DNA of 64,000 bases from Fibrobacter sp. (lineage in GTDB: Bacteria > Fibrobacterota > Fibrobacteria > Fibrobacterales > Fibrobacteraceae): contig JAKSIK010000011.1 of assembly GCA_024398835.1 (NCBI GenBank), forward strand, positions 23,092-87,091, written 5' to 3'. The notes under the pieces are model-generated. The model was not told the DNA's origin. It searched no databases and saw only the letters and a program-made list of their open reading frames with translations. Both the position numbers and the translations under genes were made by a program. This document shows positions 44,290-52,775 of the stretch, piece after piece (within the stretch, counting starts at the first letter, position 1; the number at the start of each line of letters is the position of its first letter).

Positions 44290-45245
44290 ACGCGTTCGTA
44301 TATCCTTAACTTTGCAGACCGAGCCCGCGAATTACGGGCGATTTCTTCAGCCGAAGGCAGAATGGGTTTCCGATTCACCTTCTTCAAACGTTGATGGTTC
44401 CCGCCGCAAGTGCAAACCGGCATGTGTTCCGGGCAAATGCAGGCCTTTTCATATTCTGCAGCCGTATCTTTAACGCAACGGTCTTCCACAGAATGGTAAC
44501 TCATGACCACCAGGCGGCCACCAATCTTCAAGCAATCTACAGCAGCGCGCAAACTGGTCTCAATCTGAGCCAGTTCTCCATTCACTTCCATGCGGATGGC
44601 CTGGAAAACGCGAGCCAAAAGTCCGTTCACTTCACGACGCTTATCCGGGAAAACGGATTCCACAATCTGCTTTAAATCATCGGGCAGAATATCGCGACCT
44701 TCCGCAGCGGTACTTGCCGCCATTTCCACCATGCGGGTCGCCAGTTTGAAAGCGCGGTCCATATCCGCATTCTTCCGGAGAGCATCCGCCAAACCATCAG
44801 CGCTAACGCTACGAAGCCATTCCTGAGCACTGACGCTTTCGCGGCGATCCATGCGCAAATCCAGCGGATTATTACCTACAAACGTGAAGCCGCGACTGGA
44901 ATCATCCACCTGATGGCTGCTGATTCCCAAATCGTAGAGAATTCCATCCAACGTATTCGCCGGAATTTCATTTCCCAGTTCGCCAAAGGGAACGGGATGA
45001 ACGATGAACTTCGGCATTTTTTCTGCAGGAATCGTGGACATGCGTTTTGTGGCAAAAGCAATAGCATCTTCATCGCGGTCAAAGGCATGAAGCGTTCCCG
45101 CGCTGCTTAATTTATTCGCAATAGCAAAAGAGTGACCGCCACCGCCAAGGGTGCAGTCCGCAAAAATTCCTTCAGGTTTTAGGCAAAGGGCTTCCAGGCA
45201 TTCCTGGAGCATCACGGGGTCGTGATAGAAACTACTTGGTTCCAT
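44286..45245 (-). CDS. rsmH: 16S rRNA m4C1402 methyltransferase RsmH
   Basis: 319 residues. SAM-dependent N4 methylation of C1402 in 16S rRNA. Motifs: FYHDPVMLQECLEAL at the N-terminus, FADCTLGGGGHSFAIA (SAM site), HAFDRDEDAIAFA, GILYDLGISSHQVDD.SRGFTF and VMSYHSVEDRCVK. The second gene of the dcw cluster, overlapping mraZ by 14 bp and ftsL by 4 bp. Confidence 0.95.
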   Translation of the reverse strand: MEPSSFYHDPVMLQECLEALCLKPEGIFADCTLGGGGHSFAIANKLSSAGTLHAFDRDEDAIAFATKRMSTIPAEKMPKFIVHPVPFGELGNEIPANTLDGILYDLGISSHQVDDSSRGFTFVGNNPLDLRMDRRESVSAQEWLRSVSADGLADALRKNADMDRAFKLATRMVEMAASTAAEGRDILPDDLKQIVESVFPDKRREVNGLLARVFQAIRMEVNGELAQIETSLRAAVDCLKIGGRLVVMSYHSVEDRCVKDTAAEYEKACICPEHMPVCTCGGNHQRLKKVNRKPILPSAEEIARNSRARSAKLRIYERV

Positions 45246-45708
45246 CGGGACCCTCCGTCAAACCTTTGCCGTAGAACATCTCATCGAAAGCAGTCGTAGC
45301 TTCATCGGTTGTAAGGCCGAACTGGGCATAAAATCTTTCGGGGTTCCACAATTCCAGAGACTTGCCGCGCGCAGGCACATAGAGCACATCGCCCTTAAGA
45401 CCAGCAAACTCCATCAATTTCTTGGGGAGTAAAATGCGGTTCTGGCCATCCAATTCTACCAAGGTAGCGGACAGCTGCTTCCGGAATATTTCGGTTTGAC
45501 GGCGGTCAGGAATAGAATCCAATTCCGCCATGAACTTCTCGTATTCAGGCAGGACATACAACCGGAGAGTATGATCCGGGCCACAAGTGACCACGAACTC
45601 AGTCCCCTCGGCAGCCGTCAGCTGACGACGGAACTCCCTGGGGAAGGCAGACCTTCCCTTGCCGTCGATAGCCGTCTTGGCTTGTCCTATGAAAGACGAA
45701 AAATCCAT
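45232..45708 (-). CDS. mraZ: Transcriptional regulator MraZ
   Basis: 158 residues with two SpoVT/AbrB-like halves: AKTAIDGKGRSAFPREFR near residues 10-27 and LVELDGQNRILLPKKLMEFAGL near 87-108. MraZ binds GTGG-type repeats before its own gene and controls the dcw cluster. Such repeats are present here, phased with the promoter (45719-45772). First gene of the cluster. Confidence 0.95.
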   Translation of the reverse strand: MDFSSFIGQAKTAIDGKGRSAFPREFRRQLTAAEGTEFVVTCGPDHTLRLYVLPEYEKFMAELDSIPDRRQTEIFRKQLSATLVELDGQNRILLPKKLMEFAGLKGDVLYVPARGKSLELWNPERFYAQFGLTTDEATTAFDEMFYGKGLTEGPDGTK

Positions 45709-45718
45709 AGATTATTTA

Positions 45719-45772
45719 CCACATTTTACCACAACACCTTACAAATATACCACTTTTCCCCACTTTTATCAA
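45719..45772 (-). promoter_or_regulatory. dcw promoter overlaid by four GTGG boxes (MraZ operator)
   Basis: On the minus strand TTGATA (45767-45772) and TATATT (45744-45749) are exactly 17 bp apart, a near-ideal vegetative promoter, continuing TATATTTG. Four GTGG boxes begin at 45763, 45753, 45732 and 45722: two 10 bp apart within the spacer and two 10 bp apart in the leader, the pairs separated by 21 bp, so all face the same side of the helix. Boxes read AAAGTGGGG, AAAGTGGTA, TTGTGGTAA and ATGTGGTAA. Known MraZ operators are such repeats; repression by occlusion is inferred. Confidence 0.75.
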
Positions 45773-46066
45773 GGAATTTCTTATAATTTTGTTGGGTTGG
45801 ACGTGTGGGCTCAGGTCTCCGACGCAGGAACGTTGCATTTAACTCATTGAAGCTCAACAAGTTAGCAAAGCCACGAGAGCGTCGTCCCCTTATTTTGCAT
45901 TTATGTAAATAATATTTTACATAAATGCTGGCAGAAATTCTTTTCTAGAACTCCTTATCCATCAACCTGTTAGCACTCCCATTCCGTGCCTCGCCCTCCC
46001 CTTTTCCCGGTTTCCCCTCTTTTTTTGCCCTTATTTTCGCCTTTTATTCTAAATTTGGAAAGAAGT
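45773..46066. other. Divergent intergenic region with 13-bp palindrome
   Basis: No gene. It contains a perfect inverted repeat, arms GCATTTATGTAAA and its complement around TAATAT (45897-45928), possibly an operator or cruciform. TAAATTTG near 46050 is a candidate -10 for the plus-strand gene that starts at 46067. Confidence 0.5.
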
Positions 46067-46561
46067 ATGGTACAACTGAGTCAAACATCCTGGCAAGAGT
46101 TCTCCCTTTCGAACTTTATGGAAACTCTCCGGTATGCCCCCATGAACCTCAAGGTGGATGGGTCTCCCATTCTTCACTACACGCTTCCGAGCGAGCTTAC
46201 GGCCGGGGCAATCATCAAGTACCACATTCTGGTGGGTTTCAAGCGAATCAACTGGACGGGAATCATCAGTTCCGCCGCCGACAATCAGATTACCGTGCGC
46301 TTGGACAAGGGCCCCTTCCGCGGATTTACTGCCAAGCATTCCTTCTCCGCTCAAGATTCCATGACCATCTGCCAAGACGAAATGTCTTTCCAGGGCTTTG
46401 TGGATATCTCTGAAGAAGAATTTGCAGGCATTGTCAATAAGGCAAGCATTGTCTACGGCATTTTTGCCCGCCAAGACACGCGCAACGTGATGCTGGCAGT
46501 GGAATCCCAGAAAAAGACCCAGGCCTTCGAGGCACTGGAAGAAAGCGCTACTGCAGGTTAA
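46067..46561 (+). CDS. SRPBCC-like (polyketide-cyclase fold) protein
   Basis: 164 residues from the ATG at 46067; the open frame before it encodes no conserved sequence, and GAAAGAAG lies just upstream. The pattern (LTAGAIIKYHILVGFKRINWTGII, RLDKGPFRGFTAKHSF, DSMTICQDEMSF) follows SRPBCC proteins of the START/cyclase fold, which bind hydrophobic ligands in a deep cavity. Ligand unknown. ubiD follows 28 bp downstream on the same strand, so a link to quinone or aromatic metabolism is possible but unproven. Confidence 0.55.
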   Translation: MVQLSQTSWQEFSLSNFMETLRYAPMNLKVDGSPILHYTLPSELTAGAIIKYHILVGFKRINWTGIISSAADNQITVRLDKGPFRGFTAKHSFSAQDSMTICQDEMSFQGFVDISEEEFAGIVNKASIVYGIFARQDTRNVMLAVESQKKTQAFEALEESATAG

Positions 46562-46589
46562 GAGCGCAGCAAAATCATTTCGGGCATTT

Positions 46590-48491
46590 ATGTACAAGTC
46601 CCTCAAAGACGCCCTGCTGGATTTAGAAAAAGCGGGCATGCTTTTGCGCATCCGCGAAGAGGTGGATCCCTATCTGGAAATGCCCGCGATTGCGAGGGAA
46701 GCTTTCGCACACAACGGGCTCGCGTTGTTTTTCGAGAAAGTCAAGGGTTCCAAATTCCCTGCAGCGGCAAACATTTTTGGCAGCCAGGAACGGCTGGACT
46801 TTTTATTTCGCGACACAATAGAAGCCACAAAAACGGCAGTGCTGTTCAAATCCAACCCTGCACAGTTTTTCAAGCAGGCTTCCGTCAAAAAAATGTGGAC
46901 GGCAGCAACGGCAGGATGGAGAGCCCTTCCCAAGCGCTCCGGCAGCATCAATGATTTTGAGGAATGCAGTCTCGCAGACTTGCCGCAACTGGTATGCTGG
47001 CCCGAAGACGGCGGCGCATTCCTGACGCTTCCGCAAGTCGCCAGCAGGCCTAGCGAATCGGCAAGCATTCTCGAAACCAACTTGGGGATGTACCGCATCC
47101 AGATTTCCGGGAACGACTACGCCACCGCGAGCAACAAAGCGAATGCCAACGCAAACAGCGCCGACAAAGGCGAATGCGGGCTCCACTATCAGATTAAGCG
47201 GGACATCGCAAAGCATCACCAGAAAGCCATTGAAGAAGACCACCCGCTAAAGGTGAGCATCTTCTTGGGAGGTTCACCCGCGCATACCATCGCTTCCATC
47301 ATGCCTATGCCGGAGAACCTCTCCGAGCTTGTATTCGCAGGCATGCTTTCTGGCAGGCGGTTCCGCTACTTTATGCACGAGGGCTATGTCGTCTCTAGCG
47401 ATGCAGATTTCGTGATTCTCGGCGAGGTTGCGCCCGATTTGAAGCCGGAGGGACCTTTCGGCGACCACATCGGCTACTACTCCGGAAAACATCTGTATCC
47501 CTACCTGAAGGTGAAGAAAGTGCTCGCCAAAAAAGACGCCATCTTCCCCTTCACCGTCGTGGGCCGCCCCCCGCAAGAAGACACGCTTTTCGGAAGTTTC
47601 ATCCATCAAATCACGAAGCCCATGGTGCCCGCAAGCCTACCTGGGGTACATGCCGTACATGCGGTAGATGCCGCCGGCGTTCACCCGCTGTGCCTTGCCC
47701 TCGGAAGCGAGCAGTTCATTCCCTACGCCAAACCCGAAAATCGGGAGCCGCTGGAACTTCTCAAAACCGCCAACGCCCTTCTCGGTTTCAATCAGGTAAG
47801 CCTCTGCAAGTATCTCTTGCTCGCCGCAAAAGAAGACAACCCGAATCTGGATGTGAACGACGTTCCCGGATTCTTCAAGCACATTCTGGAGCGAGCAAAC
47901 TTCGCTCGCGATTTGCATTTCCAGACCTCCACGACCATCGATACTTTGGACTACACAGGCACTAGCCTGAATCACGGTTCCAAGCTCGTAATAACTGTTG
48001 CGGGTCCGGTGCGCAGGCAGTTGCGCAACTCCGCAAGCGACTTAAATTCGCTAACCCTTCCTCAAAATTTCAGCAATCCCAGAATCGCAATGGACGGCGT
48101 CCTCACAGTTCAATGGGACGGCGCAAAACCCGTTACACCCACAGCGGACGATTTTACCGAATTGAAAACCGCCCTCGGCCAATGGGAATTCCATGAGAAT
48201 TATCCCTGGGTTTCCATCATTAACGACACCTCTACTATCGACGGCACAAAGCAAAGCCTAAGCGATTTCCTATGGATGACCTTCACCCGTTCCGACCCCG
48301 CGCAAGATGTACACGGATTGAACGAGCAGTTCACCCAAAAGCATTTTGCAATCGACAGTCCCATCATCGTTGACGCCCGCATCAAAACGCAGCACCAGAA
48401 AGAATTAGACTTGCCACAGGATGTCAAAAATCGGGCCCAGGAAATCCTGAATCGCGCAGGTTTCAGCACCAATAACGCAAAGGAAATCTGA
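46590..48491 (+). CDS. UbiD-family decarboxylase
   Basis: 633 residues, at the long end of the family. UbiD enzymes use prenylated FMN, made by UbiX, to decarboxylate aromatic or unsaturated acids. Marks are IFLGGSPAHTIAS, ISG-type motif near 185 (YRIQISGNDYA), VPSDADFVI-like SSDADFVILGEV, and the catalytic EGPFGDHIGYYS near 305. The long form is common in FCB-group anaerobes and may serve menaquinone synthesis, but no men or mqn gene, and no ubiX, is in the window. Its stop overlaps the start of the next gene (TGATG). Confidence 0.85.
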   Translation: MYKSLKDALLDLEKAGMLLRIREEVDPYLEMPAIAREAFAHNGLALFFEKVKGSKFPAAANIFGSQERLDFLFRDTIEATKTAVLFKSNPAQFFKQASVKKMWTAATAGWRALPKRSGSINDFEECSLADLPQLVCWPEDGGAFLTLPQVASRPSESASILETNLGMYRIQISGNDYATASNKANANANSADKGECGLHYQIKRDIAKHHQKAIEEDHPLKVSIFLGGSPAHTIASIMPMPENLSELVFAGMLSGRRFRYFMHEGYVVSSDADFVILGEVAPDLKPEGPFGDHIGYYSGKHLYPYLKVKKVLAKKDAIFPFTVVGRPPQEDTLFGSFIHQITKPMVPASLPGVHAVHAVDAAGVHPLCLALGSEQFIPYAKPENREPLELLKTANALLGFNQVSLCKYLLLAAKEDNPNLDVNDVPGFFKHILERANFARDLHFQTSTTIDTLDYTGTSLNHGSKLVITVAGPVRRQLRNSASDLNSLTLPQNFSNPRIAMDGVLTVQWDGAKPVTPTADDFTELKTALGQWEFHENYPWVSIINDTSTIDGTKQSLSDFLWMTFTRSDPAQDVHGLNEQFTQKHFAIDSPIIVDARIKTQHQKELDLPQDVKNRAQEILNRAGFSTNNAKEI

Positions 48492-50131
48492 TGCGGTTCT
48501 TCTCGGCGCGACAATTGATTTTCCTCGCCGCATTACTCTCCTTCGCTGTTGAAGGTTTTGCCATTGAGCGCACTTGCGGCACCTGGCGCGCGCTCCAGAA
48601 CATTCAAGAATTGCGCAGTAGTTCCTACTCCGCCCGCACCGCAACTGCAGCACGAGACTGCGACGACAGTGACTACTACAGCGAAGTTCTCCAAAAGAAA
48701 ACGACACATTTTCAGATTTTCTACACCCTAGATGGTCCTCACAAAACAACCGCTCCATTTGTAGACACGCTTTCAATCTATTTGGAAAAAGCCTGGAATG
48801 CCTATGTGGAACAAATGAAGTACAAAGCACCTGTTGGCCGCGACACCAGCCATCACTTTCAGCAAAAAGTGGAAGGCAGCCTCTATCCCGTCGAAGTCAT
48901 TGACATTGATTTGGTCCGCGCCCCCATTGCTGTTCTCGGAAGTGCTAGCGGATGCAATGGCTGCATGGGAGTCACCTTTTCAGGGAAACCGGACAATTCC
49001 ACACAGTTATTTATCGACAACGACTTCTATGCTACCGCAGGGGCTCGCGACCCAAAAGAGATGTATTCCAAAGACGGCAAGAACTGCGCCTATTCCAAAG
49101 CGACATTAGCCATCGAAAACGTTCAACACGATTACACCTACACAAAGAATTGGGCAAAGGGCATCAAGGTAACCACCTTCCACGAATTCTATCACGCCAT
49201 CCAACTGCAATATCTACCGCTCAGCAAAAGAAATTTCACCTTCTGGTATGAATCCTCTGCCGCCGGCATTGAAGAGGTAATGGCTCCCGAAATCGACGAC
49301 TACATCCGCTACATCTCCTACCCCGCCAGTTTTGCGGGGAAGCCCTTTGACCAGATTACCGACGATTACGGCGGAAGCGTTCTCTTCCTCTACCTCTACA
49401 ACCACATTGACAAGCGCTTTGACAAATCCATCTGGGAAACTTTCGCCAAAAAAGACGGCATGGATTTCAAGGAAAATCTTCAAAATTATTTAAAAGGGAA
49501 TGGGCTGGAAGGTGATTCTGTGTTTCACGATTTTGCCATCAGGCTATCTTTCTCGGGTCAGCGCGCAAACGCCCTCGATAGCGCCCAATGGATTAATCCC
49601 GACGAATCTCTGTGGCCCAGATTTTCCTATTCCTACGATGTAAATTTCATTCCCGACACCACTGATTTCACCTACTATTTTCATAGCGGGTCCACACCGG
49701 ATATTTCCAACTTTTCTGGGAAAACCAGCGCCATTCTCTACAAGAATAATCGCGCAAAAGTTTTCCCCATCCATTCACTAAAAGCCATCGATTCCATTGC
49801 CATTCAAAGCAGTCTGGCGGATTCCACCATCTGGGTCATGAGCCGTTTGGGCGAGGCAGCCCCCATCCCAAATAAAAAAGATGAAGTCGCATTGCGAGCC
49901 TTCCCTACGCCATGGCGCAGCGGCAATCCTCTCTGCTTTTCTCCCCTCCCGCAAAACAAGGAATTCATCGAAATCCGAAACCGCCGTGGCGACTTGATAT
50001 TCCGCGAACCCTATCAGGAAGAAACGCACTGCATCGACGAAGCCACCATCAAAGAAAAACTCGCTCCAGGCGTATACCGCTACCGCGCAGGCGCCAACGG
50101 AAAAACCAAGGATTTTATTATCATTTATTAA
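48491..50131 (+). CDS. Secreted HExxH metalloprotease, possible sorting tail
   Basis: 546 residues. The signal peptide (FLAALLSFAVEGFA) ends near residue 24. HEFYH at 231-235 (TFHEFYHAIQ) with the downstream ESSAAGIEEVMAPEI fits the gluzincin-like zinc proteases annotated as MXAN_6640-type; the glutamates after HEFYH are candidate third ligands. Cys pairs suggest disulfides. The last 75 residues (FPTPWRSGNP...NRRGDLIF...GVYRYRAGANGKTKDFIIIY) resemble the beta-sandwich C-terminal signals of type IX secretion cargo. Translation is probably coupled to ubiD by the TGATG overlap, an odd pairing of functions. Confidence 0.75.
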   Translation: MRFFSARQLIFLAALLSFAVEGFAIERTCGTWRALQNIQELRSSSYSARTATAARDCDDSDYYSEVLQKKTTHFQIFYTLDGPHKTTAPFVDTLSIYLEKAWNAYVEQMKYKAPVGRDTSHHFQQKVEGSLYPVEVIDIDLVRAPIAVLGSASGCNGCMGVTFSGKPDNSTQLFIDNDFYATAGARDPKEMYSKDGKNCAYSKATLAIENVQHDYTYTKNWAKGIKVTTFHEFYHAIQLQYLPLSKRNFTFWYESSAAGIEEVMAPEIDDYIRYISYPASFAGKPFDQITDDYGGSVLFLYLYNHIDKRFDKSIWETFAKKDGMDFKENLQNYLKGNGLEGDSVFHDFAIRLSFSGQRANALDSAQWINPDESLWPRFSYSYDVNFIPDTTDFTYYFHSGSTPDISNFSGKTSAILYKNNRAKVFPIHSLKAIDSIAIQSSLADSTIWVMSRLGEAAPIPNKKDEVALRAFPTPWRSGNPLCFSPLPQNKEFIEIRNRRGDLIFREPYQEETHCIDEATIKEKLAPGVYRYRAGANGKTKDFIIIY

Positions 50132-50191
50132 GTGATTCATTTGACTGATAAAAAAATTTGTTATAAAACGAAAAGAACAATGAGGTTCCGC

Positions 50192-50815
50192 ATGTCGTTC
50201 AAGAAATTTATCCTCGCAACCGTCGCAGGGATTGTCCTTTTGCTTTCCGCCTGCAGTTCCGAGAACTCCACATCCACTTCTGAAGAAATCCTCGACGAAT
50301 CCAGTGCTTCCAAAGACAACTCTTCCGAAAGCAAAGAACCGAGCACAAATTCCTCCAGTGGCACAGCAGGTTCCTCCAGCAGTGCTGCAAAAGAATCCAG
50401 CAGTTCCATGGCCATAGAAGAATTTCAAAAAATCATTGACGACATTCTGGAATCTGCACAAATAGGGGGTTGCGAGAGCATTGATACAACTAGCGATAAA
50501 TGGGAAATCAACGGCAGTTTCGCATTCGAAATGGAAGGACTCCCCTCAGAATACACCATCCAAATCATCTACGACTTTACAACAACGCCAGCAACCAGAA
50601 CAATCACTCCTTTCCTTTTTGACATTATTCCAGGAGAAAGCACCACTGAAGAACTGAAAGGAACAAAGGAAGAAATCTATAAAACCGCCGTAGAAACATG
50701 CAATGCCATCCAAAAAGCGATTGAGACCAAGGATTTTGATTCCCTAATGTCCAACAGCGACCTTTTAGACCAATTTGGAGCATTCCAAGTACCATCATTT
50801 TTACAAAATGAGTAG
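50192..50815 (+). CDS. Serine-rich lipoprotein, unknown
   Basis: 207 residues from the ATG at 50192, chosen because GAGG lies seven bases before it and it begins MSFKKFILATVAGIVLLLSAC, a lipoprotein signal. An ATG at 50180 is the alternative. A Ser/Glu-rich linker of about 60 residues, typical of Fibrobacter lipoproteins, leads to a domain of about 130 residues with one Cys pair (GGCESI; AVETCNAIQ) that I do not recognise. Followed on the same strand by another lipoprotein gene. Confidence 0.75.
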   Translation: MSFKKFILATVAGIVLLLSACSSENSTSTSEEILDESSASKDNSSESKEPSTNSSSGTAGSSSSAAKESSSSMAIEEFQKIIDDILESAQIGGCESIDTTSDKWEINGSFAFEMEGLPSEYTIQIIYDFTTTPATRTITPFLFDIIPGESTTEELKGTKEEIYKTAVETCNAIQKAIETKDFDSLMSNSDLLDQFGAFQVPSFLQNE

Positions 50816-50870
50816 AAAAAAACATATATTCAGTACATATATTGTATCAACCTAATAAGGAGAAATCTTT

Positions 50871-51932
50871 ATGCAGTTCAAGAAACTCGCACTCACTCTC
50901 ACCCTTTCTGCCGCCTTCGGCCTTATGGCTTGTGGTGATGACAGCAGCTCTGGTCCCAACAACTCTGATTCTGGGAGCGAATTACAGAAAGAGTTTCAAG
51001 AAGTCCAGAAAGAGAAGATGGAAGGCTTGGAAAAACTCGGCAAATGCACCGAAGATAATGCCGGCGAAGAAAAGTCTGTTACCGTCAAGGGCAAGGATTA
51101 CAAGGTCGTTTGCGAAGATGGTGAATGGGAAAGTGATGAACTTGACGATCTTATCGAGGACTACGAGAAGAGGATTGCCGAAGAAAACGGAAAACACATT
51201 GATGGGGAGGGGTGTAATTTCAAAAAGACTGACAAAGTCTGGAGTTACAACGTCAGCACCGATTTGTATGATGAAGGCACAACACACGTAATTTCGATGG
51301 AATTCGAAGGAACTACCCTTATTGAGAAGTCTATCAATACCGTCACAGGCGCTAGCATTTCAACGGCTTGCAAGTACATGAGCGAAGATGACATGCACGA
51401 TTCAGAGCAAATCGATAAAACTAAAACCCACGAAACCACTACAGAATGCGATGGCGATAAGATGATCGTCACTGATATAACCAAGACCACGAATGCCTTG
51501 AATGAAGAGCACGACAGGGATTTCTATTTTGAACAGTTCATGAGCGAATGCAAAATGATTAACGGAATCGAGGACGATGAAGATGATGAGGATGATGAAG
51601 GCGACATAGATGACAATGTCACAGAGCCAACCAAAGAAAACAAGGACGATGATTCTGTTGAACCTGCTAAAAGTGAATCTGACGAATATCTCAACGACAT
51701 GATCAGGAATCCTGAAAAATACGGTATGACCGAGGAGGACGTCAAAGCTTACCAAGAAACCATGAAGGAATTGGAAGAAGCCACCAAAGCCATGGAAGAA
51801 ATGGGCGAATGTACCGCCGACAGAGAAGGCGAAAAGTATAAATTGAATCTGTATGGCGAAGAAATTAATTACATCTGCAAGAACGGCGAATGGGGCATCG
51901 ATTACGAAGCCTATGGTGCTGAAGAAAATTAA
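50871..51932 (+). CDS. Acidic lipoprotein with duplicated Cys motif
   Basis: 353 residues. Lipobox in LTLSAAFGLMACGDD, Ser-rich linker, then a Glu/Lys/Asp-rich body. Two similar modules occur near both ends: LGKCTEDNAGE..VTVKGKDYKVVCEDGEWE and MGECTADREGE..KLNLYGEEINYICKNGEWG. Between them lies an acidic DEDDEDDEGDIDDN stretch that might bind cations. TATATT elements near 50829-50852 and AAGGAG precede the ATG, and a terminator follows. Function unknown; family probably specific to Fibrobacter. Confidence 0.75.
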   Translation: MQFKKLALTLTLSAAFGLMACGDDSSSGPNNSDSGSELQKEFQEVQKEKMEGLEKLGKCTEDNAGEEKSVTVKGKDYKVVCEDGEWESDELDDLIEDYEKRIAEENGKHIDGEGCNFKKTDKVWSYNVSTDLYDEGTTHVISMEFEGTTLIEKSINTVTGASISTACKYMSEDDMHDSEQIDKTKTHETTTECDGDKMIVTDITKTTNALNEEHDRDFYFEQFMSECKMINGIEDDEDDEDDEGDIDDNVTEPTKENKDDDSVEPAKSESDEYLNDMIRNPEKYGMTEEDVKAYQETMKELEEATKAMEEMGECTADREGEKYKLNLYGEEINYICKNGEWGIDYEAYGAEEN

Positions 51933-51959
51933 TTTCAAAGTCCATTAAAATTCACGATT

Positions 51960-51986
51960 CCCGCGAACCTATCGCGGGATTTCTTT
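51960..51986 (+). terminator. Rho-independent terminator after acidic lipoprotein
   Basis: A CCCGCGA / TCGCGGG stem with ACCTA loop at 51960-51978 is followed by a T-rich tail (TTTCTTT). It closes the plus-strand lipoprotein unit. Confidence 0.75.
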
Positions 51987-52023
51987 AATCCAAGCAGAAT
52001 TTACTTGCCAACAACAATCTGCT

Positions 52024-52740
52024 TTATAGTTCGCTATAGTGAACTATTTTGCGTTTGTTATTGAGGGCCACGCGGATAAGGTCCCGCGCGGCAGTTTCCA
52101 AATGAGGGAAATCCACCGGATGAAGCGCTAACCGCGGAACCTTTACAGGACTCCGCAAGATAACCTTTCCAAATGCCAGAGCCAAGCCCTCGGTAGCCGC
52201 GGGAATCCCTGCAAAGCTCGCTACCGGAGAACAAAAGCGTCGCCCGGCAGCCGTCGTGAGGGAAAAGCGGTCCTCATACAGCATCTTTTCGGCACGAACC
52301 TGCCGCGGTAAAAATTTATTGCTATACCAAGTCGGCGGAATAAAGGCTGCCGGGGCGACATTCTCCCCCGCAAACAATTCCTTCCAGGCCGCAAGCCCAG
52401 CCTGCAACAAACGGCTGGATTCAAATTCACTGAGGCCCGCGAATTCCGCTTCGCCACCAGTCATGTTCATACCAATGAGCCCCATGTAATTGCGGCCCTG
52501 GCTGAACTCCGCCTTGTGCTTAAAACCATGAAGAGCCAGTTCAAAGCCTTCTGCCCGCAGTTCCGTAAGCGCGGCACGAAAACCAGCCACAGCCTCTTCC
52601 GAAGCCCCTTCCGTAGAAGGAATCACAAGCACGCTAAATGCTCTTCCCGCCAAATCCTTCAACGACTTCAGAATGGGCATTACCTTTGGGTAATTCCACA
52701 CACTAAAATCATGAAAACACAGAAGGAACTTTTTGGCCAT
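52024..52740 (-). CDS. DUF2334 polysaccharide-deacetylase-like protein
   Basis: 238 residues. LLCFHDFSVWN at the N-terminus, FELALHGFKHKAEF near residues 82-95, PAAFIPPTWYSN and LALHPVDFPH near 208-217 follow the NodB-like deacetylase fold of DUF2334: an aspartate and two histidines that would bind a metal are visible (HDFS, HGFKH). No signal peptide, so cytoplasmic. Substrate unknown. It is divergent from uppP with only 35 bp between, and both genes appear leaderless. Confidence 0.75.
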   Translation of the reverse strand: MAKKFLLCFHDFSVWNYPKVMPILKSLKDLAGRAFSVLVIPSTEGASEEAVAGFRAALTELRAEGFELALHGFKHKAEFSQGRNYMGLIGMNMTGGEAEFAGLSEFESSRLLQAGLAAWKELFAGENVAPAAFIPPTWYSNKFLPRQVRAEKMLYEDRFSLTTAAGRRFCSPVASFAGIPAATEGLALAFGKVILRSPVKVPRLALHPVDFPHLETAARDLIRVALNNKRKIVHYSEL

Positions 52741-52775
52741 ATTTGGAATATAACAAATTTTCTATATTACCTAGC
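52741..52775. promoter_or_regulatory. 35-bp divergent double promoter, both leaderless
   Basis: On the minus strand TATATT (52747-52752) is followed by CCAAAT and the DUF2334 ATG. On the plus strand TATATT (52763-52768) is followed by seven bases and the uppP ATG at 52776. The -35 region of each promoter must lie inside or at the start of the other gene, so the two polymerases should compete. Confidence 0.65.
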
